Assembly: GCF_001509475.1 (NCBI RefSeq)
Contig: NZ_LLZG01000081.1
Span: 62,001 to 126,000, forward strand
Length of the DNA: 64,000 bases
Source: Streptomyces regalis
GTDB lineage: Bacteria > Actinomycetota > Actinomycetes > Streptomycetales > Streptomycetaceae
Direction: 5' to 3'
The position numbers and the translations under genes are program-made. Under the pieces are notes generated by a model. It was not told where the DNA came from. It saw only the letters and a list, made by a program, of their open reading frames with translations, and did not search any database. Within the stretch, counting starts at the first letter, position 1, and each line of letters begins with the position of its first letter. Of the stretch, positions 31,318 to 40,654 are shown in pieces.

Positions 31318-32031
31318 TCAGCTGCTGCTGACCGTCAGGTTGTTGGTGGTGAAGTCCAGACCGCCGGACGACGAGGTGATCTCGTAGCCGAACTGGACGT
31401 CACCGATCGTCTCGTTGCTGGACATCCAGCCCTTGCCCGCGATCCAGCTGAGGATCGGCTTGATGTTCACGGTGCCGGAGGAGGAGTCGGACGTCCGCAG
31501 GAACGAGAAGACCTCGTTCACGCCGTTGGTGCCCTTGTAGACGGTCCAGGTGTGGCCGCCGAGCGTGACGTTGCCCTGCGAGGTGCCGAGCGGGCCGACG
31601 GCTCCGTTGTAGTTGACCCACAGCATGATCTCGTAGTCGTAGTCGGTGTCCCAGATGTCGTACGACGTGTTGTACGCGCCCGACGACGGGACGGTCACGT
31701 TGTAGTTGCTGGTGAGCGAGCCGAGGGAGGCGATCGTCTTGTTGATCACCTTCTTGGAGTTGGGGTAGGACTTGATGCCGCCGGTGTTGGGGTGGTTGGC
31801 CCAGACACCCCAGTTGGTGCCGGAGTTGGCCCATATGCACTGGCTGCCGGCGCCGGAGCCCCAGATGTTGTTGTAGAGCGTGTAGCCGTTCAGGCTCGTG
31901 TTGCCCCACTGGTCGCAGGAGTTCCAGACCGCGGCCGAGGCGGGGGCGGAGGCGAGACCGACGGTGGCGCCGATGGCCATCGCCGGGGCCAGCACGGCCA
32001 TGGTGATCTTGCGAAGTGCGTTCTTTGCCAT
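31318..32031 (-). CDS. Secreted GH12 endo-beta-1,4-glucanase / xyloglucanase
   Basis: Cuts the beta-1,4-glucan backbone outside the cell. 237 residues from the ATG at 32031, with a Sec signal peptide (LRKITMAVLAPAMAIGATVG, cleavage after ASA ~33). Nucleophile Glu134 in DYEIMLW and acid/base Glu217 in VQFGYEI. Conserved CDQWGNTSLNGYTLYNNIWG and NEVFSFLRT segments. GH12 covers cellulases and xyloglucanases; the locus favours xyloglucan. 38 nt after GH95, so possibly the last gene of the GH74-GH42-GH95 operon. Confidence 0.9.
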   Translation of the reverse strand: MAKNALRKITMAVLAPAMAIGATVGLASAPASAAVWNSCDQWGNTSLNGYTLYNNIWGSGAGSQCIWANSGTNWGVWANHPNTGGIKSYPNSKKVINKTIASLGSLTSNYNVTVPSSGAYNTSYDIWDTDYDYEIMLWVNYNGAVGPLGTSQGNVTLGGHTWTVYKGTNGVNEVFSFLRTSDSSSGTVNIKPILSWIAGKGWMSSNETIGDVQFGYEITSSSGGLDFTTNNLTVSSS

Positions 32032-32069
32032 GGTGTCCCTTCCATGGGTGGGGGGAAATGCGGGGGGAG

Positions 32070-34280
32070 TTACCACGTCCCCGACGTGAGGACGTGGTCT
32101 TCTCCGGCGACGAGGTCGAGCGATTGCGCGTCGCCGGAGGAAGTCCGGAGTTCGATACGGAGGGAGCGCGACGGCTTCAGGACGGCCGTGGCTCCCTCGG
32201 GCGTCCAGGTCAGGTCGACCTCGGCGCCGAACCGTGTGCGTACGCCCCGGAGCCGGCCCTCCCGGAAGGTGGGGGGAAGGGCCGGCAGCAGGACCAGTCG
32301 GTGCGGGGTCGACTGCACGAGCATCTCGATCAGTACGGCGGGCAGGGTGTGTGCGGCATCCGCGTTGTAGACGTGGCGGTTCGGGTAGTGGGCGCTCATC
32401 AGGGAGGCGTGGAAGAAGTCGCCGCCCAGCACCTGGTCGAAGGCGTGGGCGACCCGGTCGCCGTCCCTGAGGCGGGCGGCGATGAGGGCGTGGTGGAGGT
32501 GGCCGTGCGCGGAGTCGTTCTCGGCGCCGCGCAGTTCGAGGGCGCGGTGGGCGGCCGCGGCGAGGCCGGGGGTGTCGTACGGGGTGATCTCGTCGAGCGG
32601 CCAGACGCCGTAGAGGTGGCTGAGGTGGCGGTGGTCGTAGGTGTCCTCCAGGCCGGGCCAGGCCCATTCGGCGAGGGCGCCGTCAGCGTTGATCCGGTGC
32701 TGCGGGAGGCGGTCGGCGAGGGCGCGCCAGCTGTCGGCCTCCGGGGTGTCCGGGTGGTACTCGGCGGCCGTGAGCAGCGCATGCCGGGCCGCCGAGAGGT
32801 CCATCGCGGCGTTGAGAGTGCCCCAGCTCGCGTTCGCCGGGCGGTTCTCGGGTGAGTAGGAGGGGACGACGACCAGGTAGCCGTCGTTGTCGGTCCGGGT
32901 GAGGAAGTCCTCGTAGAACAGGGCGACTTCGGCGAGGACGGCGGCGGTGCGGGGGTCGCGGTCGCCGCGTGTGTCGTCGTGGTCGACGAGGGGCTTGAGG
33001 AGCCAGTCGGCGCCGGCGGTCCACAGGTGCAGGGGGTATTCGCGGTTGAAGTGGTAGATGTGCCCGGACTCGCCGTCGGTGTGGGCGGGGGCGACGACGC
33101 CGCGGGTGCCGAAGATCGTGCGGGCGTTGTCGCGCCAGTGGTCCAACTGGCCGTGGATGAGGGCGGCGTGGGCCTCCGTGACCTCCGGGAGCGCGGCCGC
33201 CGCTGCCGATGCGGTCTGGAGGTTGACGTTGGCGTCGGTGGTGAACGCGCCCGACCAGGCCGTGTTCCAGTCGCCGGTCCACAGGCCGGTGAGCCGGGGC
33301 GGCAGCATTCCGGCGGCGGAGAGGAGGTGGTAGCGGCCGGCTGCGAAGAGGCGTTCCAGAAGGGCGGGGCTCTTGGGATGGCTGACCAGCTCCGATCCGG
33401 GGAGCGCACGTTCGGCGTCGTCGGCGCCGAGGTCGAGGCCTGCGCGGAGGTAGGCCGGGCGGTGCAGGTCGGTGTGGCGGGCCAGGAGGCGGTCGTACGG
33501 GTCCTCGTCGCCGTCGGGGAGCAGGGCACGCAGCGCTCGCGCCTCGGCGAGGGCGTCCAGCTCACCGGTGTGGCGCTGGACCCGGGTGAGGAGGAGCAGC
33601 GAGCGGGCGCCCTCGATGCGCATGCCGGGCAGGGAGGTGCGGGTACTGCCGCCGGTGACCAGGGCGAGCGTGACACCTGTGTACGCGCGGTCGCTGCCGG
33701 GGTAGCGGACGCGGAGGGTGAGGAGTGCGCCGTCGGGGGTGAGGATGGCGCTGTGTCCGACCGCCAAGTTGTAGGGGGCGCCAGGCAGTTGAGGGTCCAG
33801 GGTCACGTCGGTGGTGAGGCCGGGCTCGGTGACGTACTGGACGATGACGTCGTCGGCGCGCGAGACGAAGACCTGGCTCCGCCAGCCGCCCCGTATGGCT
33901 GTGCAGACGCCGGTGGCGAAGTCGACCTCGCGACGGTAGTCCTCGCGCTCTTCGGCGACCGCACGGCGCAGCCGTATCTGGAAGGCGGGATGGAAGGGCT
34001 GCACCCACTGCAGCTCCCGCCCGTCGGTGAAGCGCTCGGCCGCCGTGACGTCTCCGGCGAGCAACCGGTCCTGGAGCTGCGGGAGTTCGGCGGCGAGGGC
34101 GGGTGGACGGGCGTGTTCGCTGCCGTTGGGGCGGACCAGGGTGTGGTGGTTGACGATGACCCGGTCGGCGTTCGGATCTCCGCACACCATGACGCCGTGT
34201 CGGCCGTTCCCGCTCAGGTAGGCGTCCTCCCAGCGGGCGGCGGGGGCGGGCTCCCAGGTGCCGTGTACGGGTCCGCTCAT
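32070..34280 (-). CDS. GH95 alpha-L-fucosidase (alpha-L-galactosidase possible)
   Basis: Removes fucose (or L-galactose) from side chains of xyloglucan oligosaccharides. 736 residues, no signal peptide, so intracellular. Typical GH95 layout: N-terminal beta domain (~10-240), then an (alpha/alpha)6 barrel with GLWTGDWNTAWSGAFTTDAN, a NAAMDLSAARH segment and HRHLSHLYGVWP, then a C-terminal beta domain. The Asn/Asp and Glu residues used by the family lie in these segments. The ATG overlaps the GH42 stop (ATGA), so the two enzymes are coupled. Confidence 0.9.
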   Translation of the reverse strand: MSGPVHGTWEPAPAARWEDAYLSGNGRHGVMVCGDPNADRVIVNHHTLVRPNGSEHARPPALAAELPQLQDRLLAGDVTAAERFTDGRELQWVQPFHPAFQIRLRRAVAEEREDYRREVDFATGVCTAIRGGWRSQVFVSRADDVIVQYVTEPGLTTDVTLDPQLPGAPYNLAVGHSAILTPDGALLTLRVRYPGSDRAYTGVTLALVTGGSTRTSLPGMRIEGARSLLLLTRVQRHTGELDALAEARALRALLPDGDEDPYDRLLARHTDLHRPAYLRAGLDLGADDAERALPGSELVSHPKSPALLERLFAAGRYHLLSAAGMLPPRLTGLWTGDWNTAWSGAFTTDANVNLQTASAAAAALPEVTEAHAALIHGQLDHWRDNARTIFGTRGVVAPAHTDGESGHIYHFNREYPLHLWTAGADWLLKPLVDHDDTRGDRDPRTAAVLAEVALFYEDFLTRTDNDGYLVVVPSYSPENRPANASWGTLNAAMDLSAARHALLTAAEYHPDTPEADSWRALADRLPQHRINADGALAEWAWPGLEDTYDHRHLSHLYGVWPLDEITPYDTPGLAAAAHRALELRGAENDSAHGHLHHALIAARLRDGDRVAHAFDQVLGGDFFHASLMSAHYPNRHVYNADAAHTLPAVLIEMLVQSTPHRLVLLPALPPTFREGRLRGVRTRFGAEVDLTWTPEGATAVLKPSRSLRIELRTSSGDAQSLDLVAGEDHVLTSGTW

Positions 34281-36271
34281 GAGGCGGCCTCCAGTACGGC
34301 CACCCCGTATCGGCCCAGCTCCACCGCGTCGGTGACATCCGTGCCGGTCAGCAGGTCGCGGTGGCGGCCGGGCACGGGCACCGTGACGCCGTCGCGCCCG
34401 TGGTTGAGCAGGAACAGCAGCCCGCCCCGGCGGACCGCCTCCACCCCGGCCGGGAGCCCGGTGAGGGTCGGCCGTACGCCCGCGCCGGCGGCGATGTCGG
34501 CGAGCAGGGTGCGCAGGGTGTGCGGCTCGGGAAGGGTGGAGACGTACCAGGCGCGGCCCTTGCGCAGGACCGCGGGGAGCCCGTCCAGCTCGCCGCCCTT
34601 GTAGGGGATCACGGCGTCCACGTCGTCCGCCGCCTCGATCTCCTCGGACCACAGGGTGCCGTGGAAGCCCTCGACGTCGGCCTTCTCGCCCGCGTCGAGC
34701 GGCCACCACTCGTGCAGGACGCGGATGCCGAAGAGATCGCGAAGACGGGCGTCCATACCGCCCGCCCGCACCCGGTCGTCCTCGTCGGCGACGCCGGTCT
34801 GGAAGCCGGCGACGAGGGTGCCGCCGCCCTCGACGTAGGCGACGAGGCGGTCGATGGCCGTGTCCGTCACCAGGTACAGCTGCGGGACGACGACCAGCTT
34901 GTACGCGGACAGGTCGTGCTCGGGGTGAGCGAAGTCCGCGACGGTGTGCGCCTCCCAGAGGGCGCGATGCCAGGCGCGGACGACCTGCGGGTAGTCGACC
35001 TCGGAGGACGGCCGCCCCTCCTGCTGGCTCGCCCACCAGGCGTTCCAGTCGAGGAGTACGGCGACCTCGGCGGCCGCGACCCGGGTGTCCGCCACCTTCT
35101 CGCTGAGCAGGGCGAGTTCGGCGCCGATCCGCCTGACCTCCTGGAAGGTACGGCCGTGCTCCCCGGCGTGGCTGACCATGCCGGAGTGGAACTTCTCCGC
35201 GCCCTGCCGGGACTGCCGCCACTGGAAGTAGCAGACGGCGTCGGCGCCGCGGGCCACGGCCTGGAGGGACCAGAGGCGGCCCAGGCCGGCCGGCTTGGGG
35301 TGATTGACCCCGCGCCAGTTGACCGGCCCGGCGGCCTGCTCCATGACCGTCCAGGGGCCGCCGCGGGCCTGCGAGCGCGTCATGTCATGGACCAGCGCCC
35401 CGTACTGCCCGCCGAACGGATCACGCGGATCCGGATAGATGTCGACGGAGACGACGTCCTCCCGCTCGGCCCAGACCCACGCGTCCTGCCCCTGCCAGAA
35501 CGGCATGAAGTTGGTCGTCACCGGGATGTGCGGGGTGTGCCGGGCGACGATGTCGCGCTCGGCCAGGTAGCACTCCAGCAGCGCGTCGGACGTGAACCGC
35601 TTGAAGTCCAGGACCTGGGTCGGATTCTTCATGTAGTGCGCCCGGCGCGGCGGCAGGACCTCGTCCCAGTCGCCGTAGCCCTGACTCCAGAAGGCGGTCC
35701 CCCAGGCCTCGTTGAGGGCGTGGAGCGTGCCGTACTTCTCCTGGAGCCAGCGACGGAAGGCGGCCTCGGCCTCGTCGCCCCAGTCGTAGGTGCAGTACTC
35801 GTTGTTGATGTGCCACATCCGCAGGGCCGGGTGGCTGCCGTAGCGGGCGGCGAGGTCCTCGGTAATGGCGGCGGCGTAGCGCCGGTAGGTGGCGCTGGAG
35901 TGCGAGAAGTGCTGCCGGCCGCCCCACCACTCGGTACGGCCGTCCTCGTCGCGCGGGAGCGTCTCGGGGTGCAGCCGCCCCATCCAGGGCGGGGGCGAGG
36001 AGGTCGGAGTGGCGAGGACGACGCCGATGCCGCTCTCGTGCATGAGGTCCATCAGCCGGTCCAGCCAGCCGAAGTTCCGTGCCCCCGGCCGGGGTTCGAG
36101 CTTCGCCCAGGAGAAGACGCCGAGGGTGACCGAGTTGACCCCGGCCTCCTTCATCAGCCGGAAATCCTCGTGCCAGGTCTCCTCGGGCCACTGCTCGGGG
36201 TTGTAGTCGCCGCCGAAGAGGAGGCGGCCGCGGGTGGCGTCGGCGAGCGTCGGCCGCTGTGACTCCGGCAT
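34277..36271 (-). CDS. GH42 beta-galactosidase
   Basis: Removes beta-galactose; in this locus, from galactosylated xylose branches after fucose removal (inference). 664 residues. N-terminal GGDYNPEQWPEETWHEDFRLMKEAGVNSV, acid/base Glu in MWHINNEY (~147), nucleophile Glu in WTVMEQAAGPVNWR (~300), then a trimerisation domain and a C-terminal beta domain. Cytoplasmic (no signal). Some GH42 enzymes act as alpha-L-arabinopyranosidases, which cannot be excluded. Start ATG overlaps the GH74 stop by one base (TGATG). Confidence 0.92.
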   Translation of the reverse strand: MPESQRPTLADATRGRLLFGGDYNPEQWPEETWHEDFRLMKEAGVNSVTLGVFSWAKLEPRPGARNFGWLDRLMDLMHESGIGVVLATPTSSPPPWMGRLHPETLPRDEDGRTEWWGGRQHFSHSSATYRRYAAAITEDLAARYGSHPALRMWHINNEYCTYDWGDEAEAAFRRWLQEKYGTLHALNEAWGTAFWSQGYGDWDEVLPPRRAHYMKNPTQVLDFKRFTSDALLECYLAERDIVARHTPHIPVTTNFMPFWQGQDAWVWAEREDVVSVDIYPDPRDPFGGQYGALVHDMTRSQARGGPWTVMEQAAGPVNWRGVNHPKPAGLGRLWSLQAVARGADAVCYFQWRQSRQGAEKFHSGMVSHAGEHGRTFQEVRRIGAELALLSEKVADTRVAAAEVAVLLDWNAWWASQQEGRPSSEVDYPQVVRAWHRALWEAHTVADFAHPEHDLSAYKLVVVPQLYLVTDTAIDRLVAYVEGGGTLVAGFQTGVADEDDRVRAGGMDARLRDLFGIRVLHEWWPLDAGEKADVEGFHGTLWSEEIEAADDVDAVIPYKGGELDGLPAVLRKGRAWYVSTLPEPHTLRTLLADIAAGAGVRPTLTGLPAGVEAVRRGGLLFLLNHGRDGVTVPVPGRHRDLLTGTDVTDAVELGRYGVAVLEAAS

Positions 36272-38496
36272 CACACCAGGTCCCCGTACTGGACACCGCG
36301 CCCGTTGGTGGCGACGTAGACGCGGCCGTGGACGCGCGGGTCGCCGGTGATCGTCTCGCCGGTCCAGCCCCACTGGTGCTGGTCGTCGTTGATCCGCACC
36401 CAGGTCTTCGCCTCGTCGTCCGAGCGGTGGATGGCGGTGATCGTCTCGGTGGAGCCGACCATGTAGATCGCCGGGTAGTCGGCGCCGTCGGCGGCCTTGC
36501 CGAAGCCGAGGGTGTGCGAGGCCCAGCAGCTGTCGACCTTGGTGAAGGCCCCGCCGCCGTCGGTGGACCGGTAGAGGCCGTTCCCCTTCGTGCTCAGCCA
36601 CAGGTCACCGGAGCGCCCGGGCGCCGCGACCAGCTCGAACTGGCTTTCCCCGGAGGGCAACCCGGTCGCACGGGCCGTGAAGGTACGGCCACTGTCAGTG
36701 CTGGCCAGTAGCGTTCCTGTGTCGGTGTCGTACGCGTAGAAGAGCGTCGGGTCGGCCGGGTCGGCGACCGGCGTGGCGCCCTTCGGGAAGGAGGAGATCT
36801 CGGACCAGGTGGCACCGTTGTCCGCGGAGCGGTGGGCGGGGTACTTCGTGCCGTCCCAGTGCACGAAGGCCCAGAGCAGCACGCTGCCGTCGGCGTTGGT
36901 GGCGATCGGCCCGGGTGCGTCCTTGGCGATAGTGGGCTGGGCCTTGAAGGGCGCCCAGGTCTGCCCGCCGTCGCCCGAGTAGGCGCCGTTGCCGTTGTCG
37001 CCCCAGCCGGCCCGGACGACGTACGCCGGCTTGGCCGCGGCCTGGGCGAGCCCCGTCGCCGACCCGAACACGGGGTTCGACGCCATGCCGCGCGAGGGCG
37101 ATGCGGTGAGCGACTCGTGGTACATCACGCCGATGTCCCCGTTGCCGCTGATCAGATGCGCCTCCCCGACCGGGGGCGAGATCAGCTGGCGCACGGACGT
37201 CTCCTCCAGGCCGCGGATCTGCGGGGCCCAGTTCTTCAGGTCCCGGGTGCCGTAGAGAGTGGCGCCGGTGCCGTAGACGATGTGCCGGGAGTCGTACGGG
37301 TCGAGGGCGAGGGCCTGGATCCACCAGCCGAACTTCGGCTTGTCCTGGCCCCACTTGAGGTAGGGGGTCTCGGAGACATCGAGGACGGCCGTGTCCTTCA
37401 GGGACGTCCAGGTGCGGCCGCCGTCGGTGCTGCGGAACACCGTGTCGACGGCCGCCCAGCGGTTGTTGGTGGAGACGACGAGCGTGCCGGGGCGGCGTGC
37501 GTCGACGGCGACGCCGCCGTACCCGAAGGTGTCGGCCGACCCGTCGGCCGTGGTGCCGCCGGGCTTCACGGGCGTGACCTCGGTCCACTTGCCGTTGAGG
37601 GTGCACAGCTTGTGCACGCTGCCGTCGGACTGGCCGTTGGGGCCCGGTGCGTTGGCGTACGTCACGTACAGGTGGCTGGTGCCCCGGTCGTAGGCGGCGC
37701 GGATCGGGACCTTGGCGGCGGTGCCGGAGGGCTGGCCGGGGACGGCTTCCCAGGTCGTGCCGTTGCTGGTCCGGTACAGGTTCTTGGTACCCGACGTGCC
37801 GTCACCGTCGCCCCAGCCGGCGTAGAGGGTGCGCCCGGCGGCGACGAGGAGGGTGACGCCCTGGCCGGTGGCGCTCGCGGAACCCGGGAATCCGGTCACG
37901 GCTGCCCAAGTGGCGCCCCGGTCGGTCGACTTGAGCAGCCCGTCGTGCCGGGTGCCCAGCCACAGCGTGTTGCTGTCCCGCGGATCGACGAGCAGCCGCT
38001 CACCCGCACCCCGGCCGTCCTCATTGCCGCCGAGCTTCACGGTGAGGTCGGTCCGGGCCCAGCTGGCGCCGCGGTCGTCGGAGCGCAGGACGGCACCGTT
38101 GGTCGCCCAGGACTGGGCGTAGGTGCCGAGGGCGAGGTAGACGCGGTCGGGGTGGGCGGGGTCGACGGCCATCGCCTCGACGCCGAGGAGGTTCCAGTCG
38201 TCCCAGCCGAGGTGATCGGTCAGCGGGACCCAGTTCGCGGTGCGGTCGTCCCAGCGGTAGGCGCCACCGATGTCGGTACGGGCGTAGGCGAGGCCGCGGA
38301 CGGAAGGGTGAAAGAGAACACCGGTGATGAAGCCGGTGCCACCCATGACGGCGGTGCGCCAGCGGTACGCCTGGCCGGCGGCGGCAACGGGCTCCGCGGC
38401 GGACGCCCGCCCCGCGAGGGACGGAAGGCCGGTGAGCGCGGCGGCGGCCGCGGTCCCGGCGAGAACGGCACGTCTGCTCAGGCGGGACGCGTGCAT
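36271..38496 (-). CDS. Secreted GH74 xyloglucan endo-glucanase
   Basis: 741 residues with a twin-arginine signal (SRRAVLAGTAAAAALTGLPS). The rest is two seven-bladed beta-propellers made of BNR/Asp-box-like repeats (SDDRGASW, STDRGATW, STDGGRTW, SADNGATW, STDSGRTF). The conserved GH74 opening YRWRTAVMGGTGFITGV is present, and YARTDIGGAYRWDD probably has a catalytic Asp. GH74 is essentially restricted to xyloglucan, which anchors the locus assignment. First gene of the GH74-GH42-GH95(-GH12) operon. Confidence 0.92.
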   Translation of the reverse strand: MHASRLSRRAVLAGTAAAAALTGLPSLAGRASAAEPVAAAGQAYRWRTAVMGGTGFITGVLFHPSVRGLAYARTDIGGAYRWDDRTANWVPLTDHLGWDDWNLLGVEAMAVDPAHPDRVYLALGTYAQSWATNGAVLRSDDRGASWARTDLTVKLGGNEDGRGAGERLLVDPRDSNTLWLGTRHDGLLKSTDRGATWAAVTGFPGSASATGQGVTLLVAAGRTLYAGWGDGDGTSGTKNLYRTSNGTTWEAVPGQPSGTAAKVPIRAAYDRGTSHLYVTYANAPGPNGQSDGSVHKLCTLNGKWTEVTPVKPGGTTADGSADTFGYGGVAVDARRPGTLVVSTNNRWAAVDTVFRSTDGGRTWTSLKDTAVLDVSETPYLKWGQDKPKFGWWIQALALDPYDSRHIVYGTGATLYGTRDLKNWAPQIRGLEETSVRQLISPPVGEAHLISGNGDIGVMYHESLTASPSRGMASNPVFGSATGLAQAAAKPAYVVRAGWGDNGNGAYSGDGGQTWAPFKAQPTIAKDAPGPIATNADGSVLLWAFVHWDGTKYPAHRSADNGATWSEISSFPKGATPVADPADPTLFYAYDTDTGTLLASTDSGRTFTARATGLPSGESQFELVAAPGRSGDLWLSTKGNGLYRSTDGGGAFTKVDSCWASHTLGFGKAADGADYPAIYMVGSTETITAIHRSDDEAKTWVRINDDQHQWGWTGETITGDPRVHGRVYVATNGRGVQYGDLV

Positions 38497-38539
38497 GACA
38501 CATACCTCGTTCTACGAGAAAGAGTGGGGAAACCTGCCT

Positions 38540-38600
38540 AGGGGCGCGGGGCTGTTTCGATTTGCGGCTCCGCCGCGTGGGCGCGACCAACCACGACGAA
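38540..38600 (-). repeat. Dispersed intergenic repeat, copy D (reverse orientation)
   Basis: Minus-strand copy of the repeat: GGGGCGCGGGGCTGTTTCGA, TTTGCGGCTCCGCCGCGTGG, GCGCGACCA. It lies between the importer permease gene and GH74, both on the minus strand, and probably acts as a terminator separating the two units. Confidence 0.85.
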
Positions 38601-38652
38601 GCCGCAGACAGCAAACAACCGTGGTCCTACGGCGAGACCTCGTGCGAGGGCG

Positions 38653-39588
38653 TCAGCCCTTGACCGCCCCCGTGAGCATGCCCTTCTTGAAGTGCTTCTG
38701 GACGAAGGGGGAAAGCACAGCAACCGGCAGCAGAGCCATGACCATCACGGCCATCTGCACAGCCAGCCCGGAGAGCTCTCCGGTCTTGATGGCCTGCCCC
38801 AGTCCCACCGGGGCCTCTTGCTTCTGCACCAGCTGGATCATGACGTTCTGCAGCGGCATCATGTCCTGGTCGTTCAGATAGAGCGACGCGTTGAACCAGG
38901 CGCTCCAGTACCCGACGGCATAGAACAGCGTGATCACCGCGATCACCGCCCGGGACAGCGGCATGACGATCTGCCACAGAATCCGGAAGTCACCGGCTCC
39001 GTCAATGCGCGCACTGTCGACGAGTTCCTGCGAGATCCCCATGAAGAACCCGCGCAGCACAAGGATGTTGAACACGCTCACCGCACTGGGCAGGATCAGC
39101 GCCAGATAGGAGTCCGTCAGCCCCAGTGTCTGCACCAGCAGATACGTGGGAATGAGCCCGGCGCTGAAGAACATCGTCGCCAGCAGCGTCATCAGAATCC
39201 AGCGATGCCCCAGCGACCCGCTCCGGGACAGCCCGTAGGCACACATCACGGACACGGCCATCGAGAACAGCGTGCCGATCAGGGTGACGAGGAGGCTGAT
39301 GATCGTGGCGCGGGTGACCTGGCCGCCGCTCAGCAGCTCCTTGTAGGCGATGAAGGTGATCCCGTTGGGCACCATCACCAGACCGCCGGCCTCGTCGATG
39401 GTCTTGCGCGACGACAGGCTCGTCACGAGGACGATCCACAGCGGGAAGAGCACCCCGAGACAGGCCAGCGTCAGCGCGAGGCCCTTGCCCGTGAGGCCGG
39501 CCTTGGACGGCTTCTCCTCCCAGCTCGGCCGGGGCGGGGCCTGCCACCAGCGCGGTTCGCTCACCGGTTTGTCGATGACGGCGGTCAC
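38653..39588 (-). CDS. Sugar ABC importer permease (MalG/LplC-like)
   Basis: 311 residues from the GTG at 39588, which overlaps the stop of the partner permease gene. Six predicted membrane segments and the EAA loop (MDGAGD-like RIDGAGDFRILWQIVMPLSRAVIAVI) that docks the ATPase. The CUT1 family, nearest by pattern to LplC/YtcP permeases for larger oligosaccharides. Third gene of the binding-protein/permease/permease set. No ATPase gene nearby; in Streptomyces the shared MsiK ATPase often serves such importers. Confidence 0.9.
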   Translation of the reverse strand: MTAVIDKPVSEPRWWQAPPRPSWEEKPSKAGLTGKGLALTLACLGVLFPLWIVLVTSLSSRKTIDEAGGLVMVPNGITFIAYKELLSGGQVTRATIISLLVTLIGTLFSMAVSVMCAYGLSRSGSLGHRWILMTLLATMFFSAGLIPTYLLVQTLGLTDSYLALILPSAVSVFNILVLRGFFMGISQELVDSARIDGAGDFRILWQIVMPLSRAVIAVITLFYAVGYWSAWFNASLYLNDQDMMPLQNVMIQLVQKQEAPVGLGQAIKTGELSGLAVQMAVMVMALLPVAVLSPFVQKHFKKGMLTGAVKG

Positions 39589-40628
39589 TTCTTGTACACC
39601 CCCTGCTCGCCCATGAGATGGGCCACCTTGTTCGCGACGAGGACCAGTCCGAGGCTCACGACGCCCTTGATCAGGCCGGCGGCGGCCGCATAGCTGAAGT
39701 CCTGGTTCCGCACGCCGTTCCACCACACGAAGGTGTCGAGGACCTCCCCCGCCCCGGGTCCGACGGCGTCGCGTTGCAGAAGGATCTGCTCGAACCCGAC
39801 CGTCAGCGCGTCACCGACACGCAGCACCAGGAGCAGGGCGATCACCGGCCGCAGTGCGGGCAACGTGACGTGCCACATCCGGCGCCAGCGGCTCGCACCG
39901 TCCATGGCCGCGGCCTCGTACAGGTCCGGGCTCACCGAGGCGAGCGCGGCGAGGAAGACGATGATCCCCCAGCCGGCGTCCTTCCACACGCTCTGTGCGG
40001 TGATCAGCAGCGGGAAGGTGTCCGGGTTGGTCATGATGTTGAGGCCGTCGTAGCCGTTCTCGCGCAGCAGTTGCGACAGCAGCCCGGCACCGCCGAACAG
40101 CTGCTGGAACACGGCGATGACCAGCACCCAGGAGAAAAAGTGCGGCAGGTACAGCACGGCCTGCGCGACCGCCCGCACCCGGGGCCTGACCACGCTGTTG
40201 ATGAGCAGCGCGAGCAGGATCGGGATCGGGAAGAACAGCACGATCTGGAGGAAGAACAGCACCAGTGTGTTCTCGACCGCGTTCCAGAAGGCCGAGTCCT
40301 CGAAGATCCGCTGGAAGTTCTCCAGACCCACGAAGGGGCTGTTCAGGATGGAGACGATGCCGTTGTCGCTGATGTAGGGGTCGTACTCCTGGAACGCGAC
40401 GACGTTGCCGAGGATCGGCAGGTAGTTGAAGAGCAGGATCAGCAGGACGGCCGGCAGTGTCATCACCAGCAGCAGCCGGTCGCGTCTGAACCTGACCTTG
40501 AGGCTCAGTTTGCCCGATGGGTGCTTCCCCGCCGGCCCGGTGGCGCCGTCGGACGCCACCGGGGTCTCTTCACGCTGGGTCTTCGTCTTCGCCTCGGCAC
40601 TGCTCCGAGGCACCGTGCTGTGGGACAC
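39585..40628 (-). CDS. Sugar ABC importer permease (MalF/LplB-like)
   Basis: 347 residues. A cytoplasmic Lys/Thr-rich N-terminus, then six membrane segments (e.g. RLLLVMTLPAVLLILLFNYL) and the EAA loop AAAMDGASRWRRMWHVTLPALRPVIALL. Partner of the downstream permease; the stop and start overlap (GTGA). The GTG start has AAGGAG 7 nt upstream. Confidence 0.9.
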   Translation of the reverse strand: MSHSTVPRSSAEAKTKTQREETPVASDGATGPAGKHPSGKLSLKVRFRRDRLLLVMTLPAVLLILLFNYLPILGNVVAFQEYDPYISDNGIVSILNSPFVGLENFQRIFEDSAFWNAVENTLVLFFLQIVLFFPIPILLALLINSVVRPRVRAVAQAVLYLPHFFSWVLVIAVFQQLFGGAGLLSQLLRENGYDGLNIMTNPDTFPLLITAQSVWKDAGWGIIVFLAALASVSPDLYEAAAMDGASRWRRMWHVTLPALRPVIALLLVLRVGDALTVGFEQILLQRDAVGPGAGEVLDTFVWWNGVRNQDFSYAAAAGLIKGVVSLGLVLVANKVAHLMGEQGVYKK

Positions 40629-40654
40629 GGCGTTCTCCTTGCCTCAACCCCGGA

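Noticed and set aside
34281..35222. N-terminal extension of GH95 across GH42
   Set aside because: Out-of-frame reading of GH42; the ATG at 34280 overlaps the GH42 stop in the usual coupled manner.
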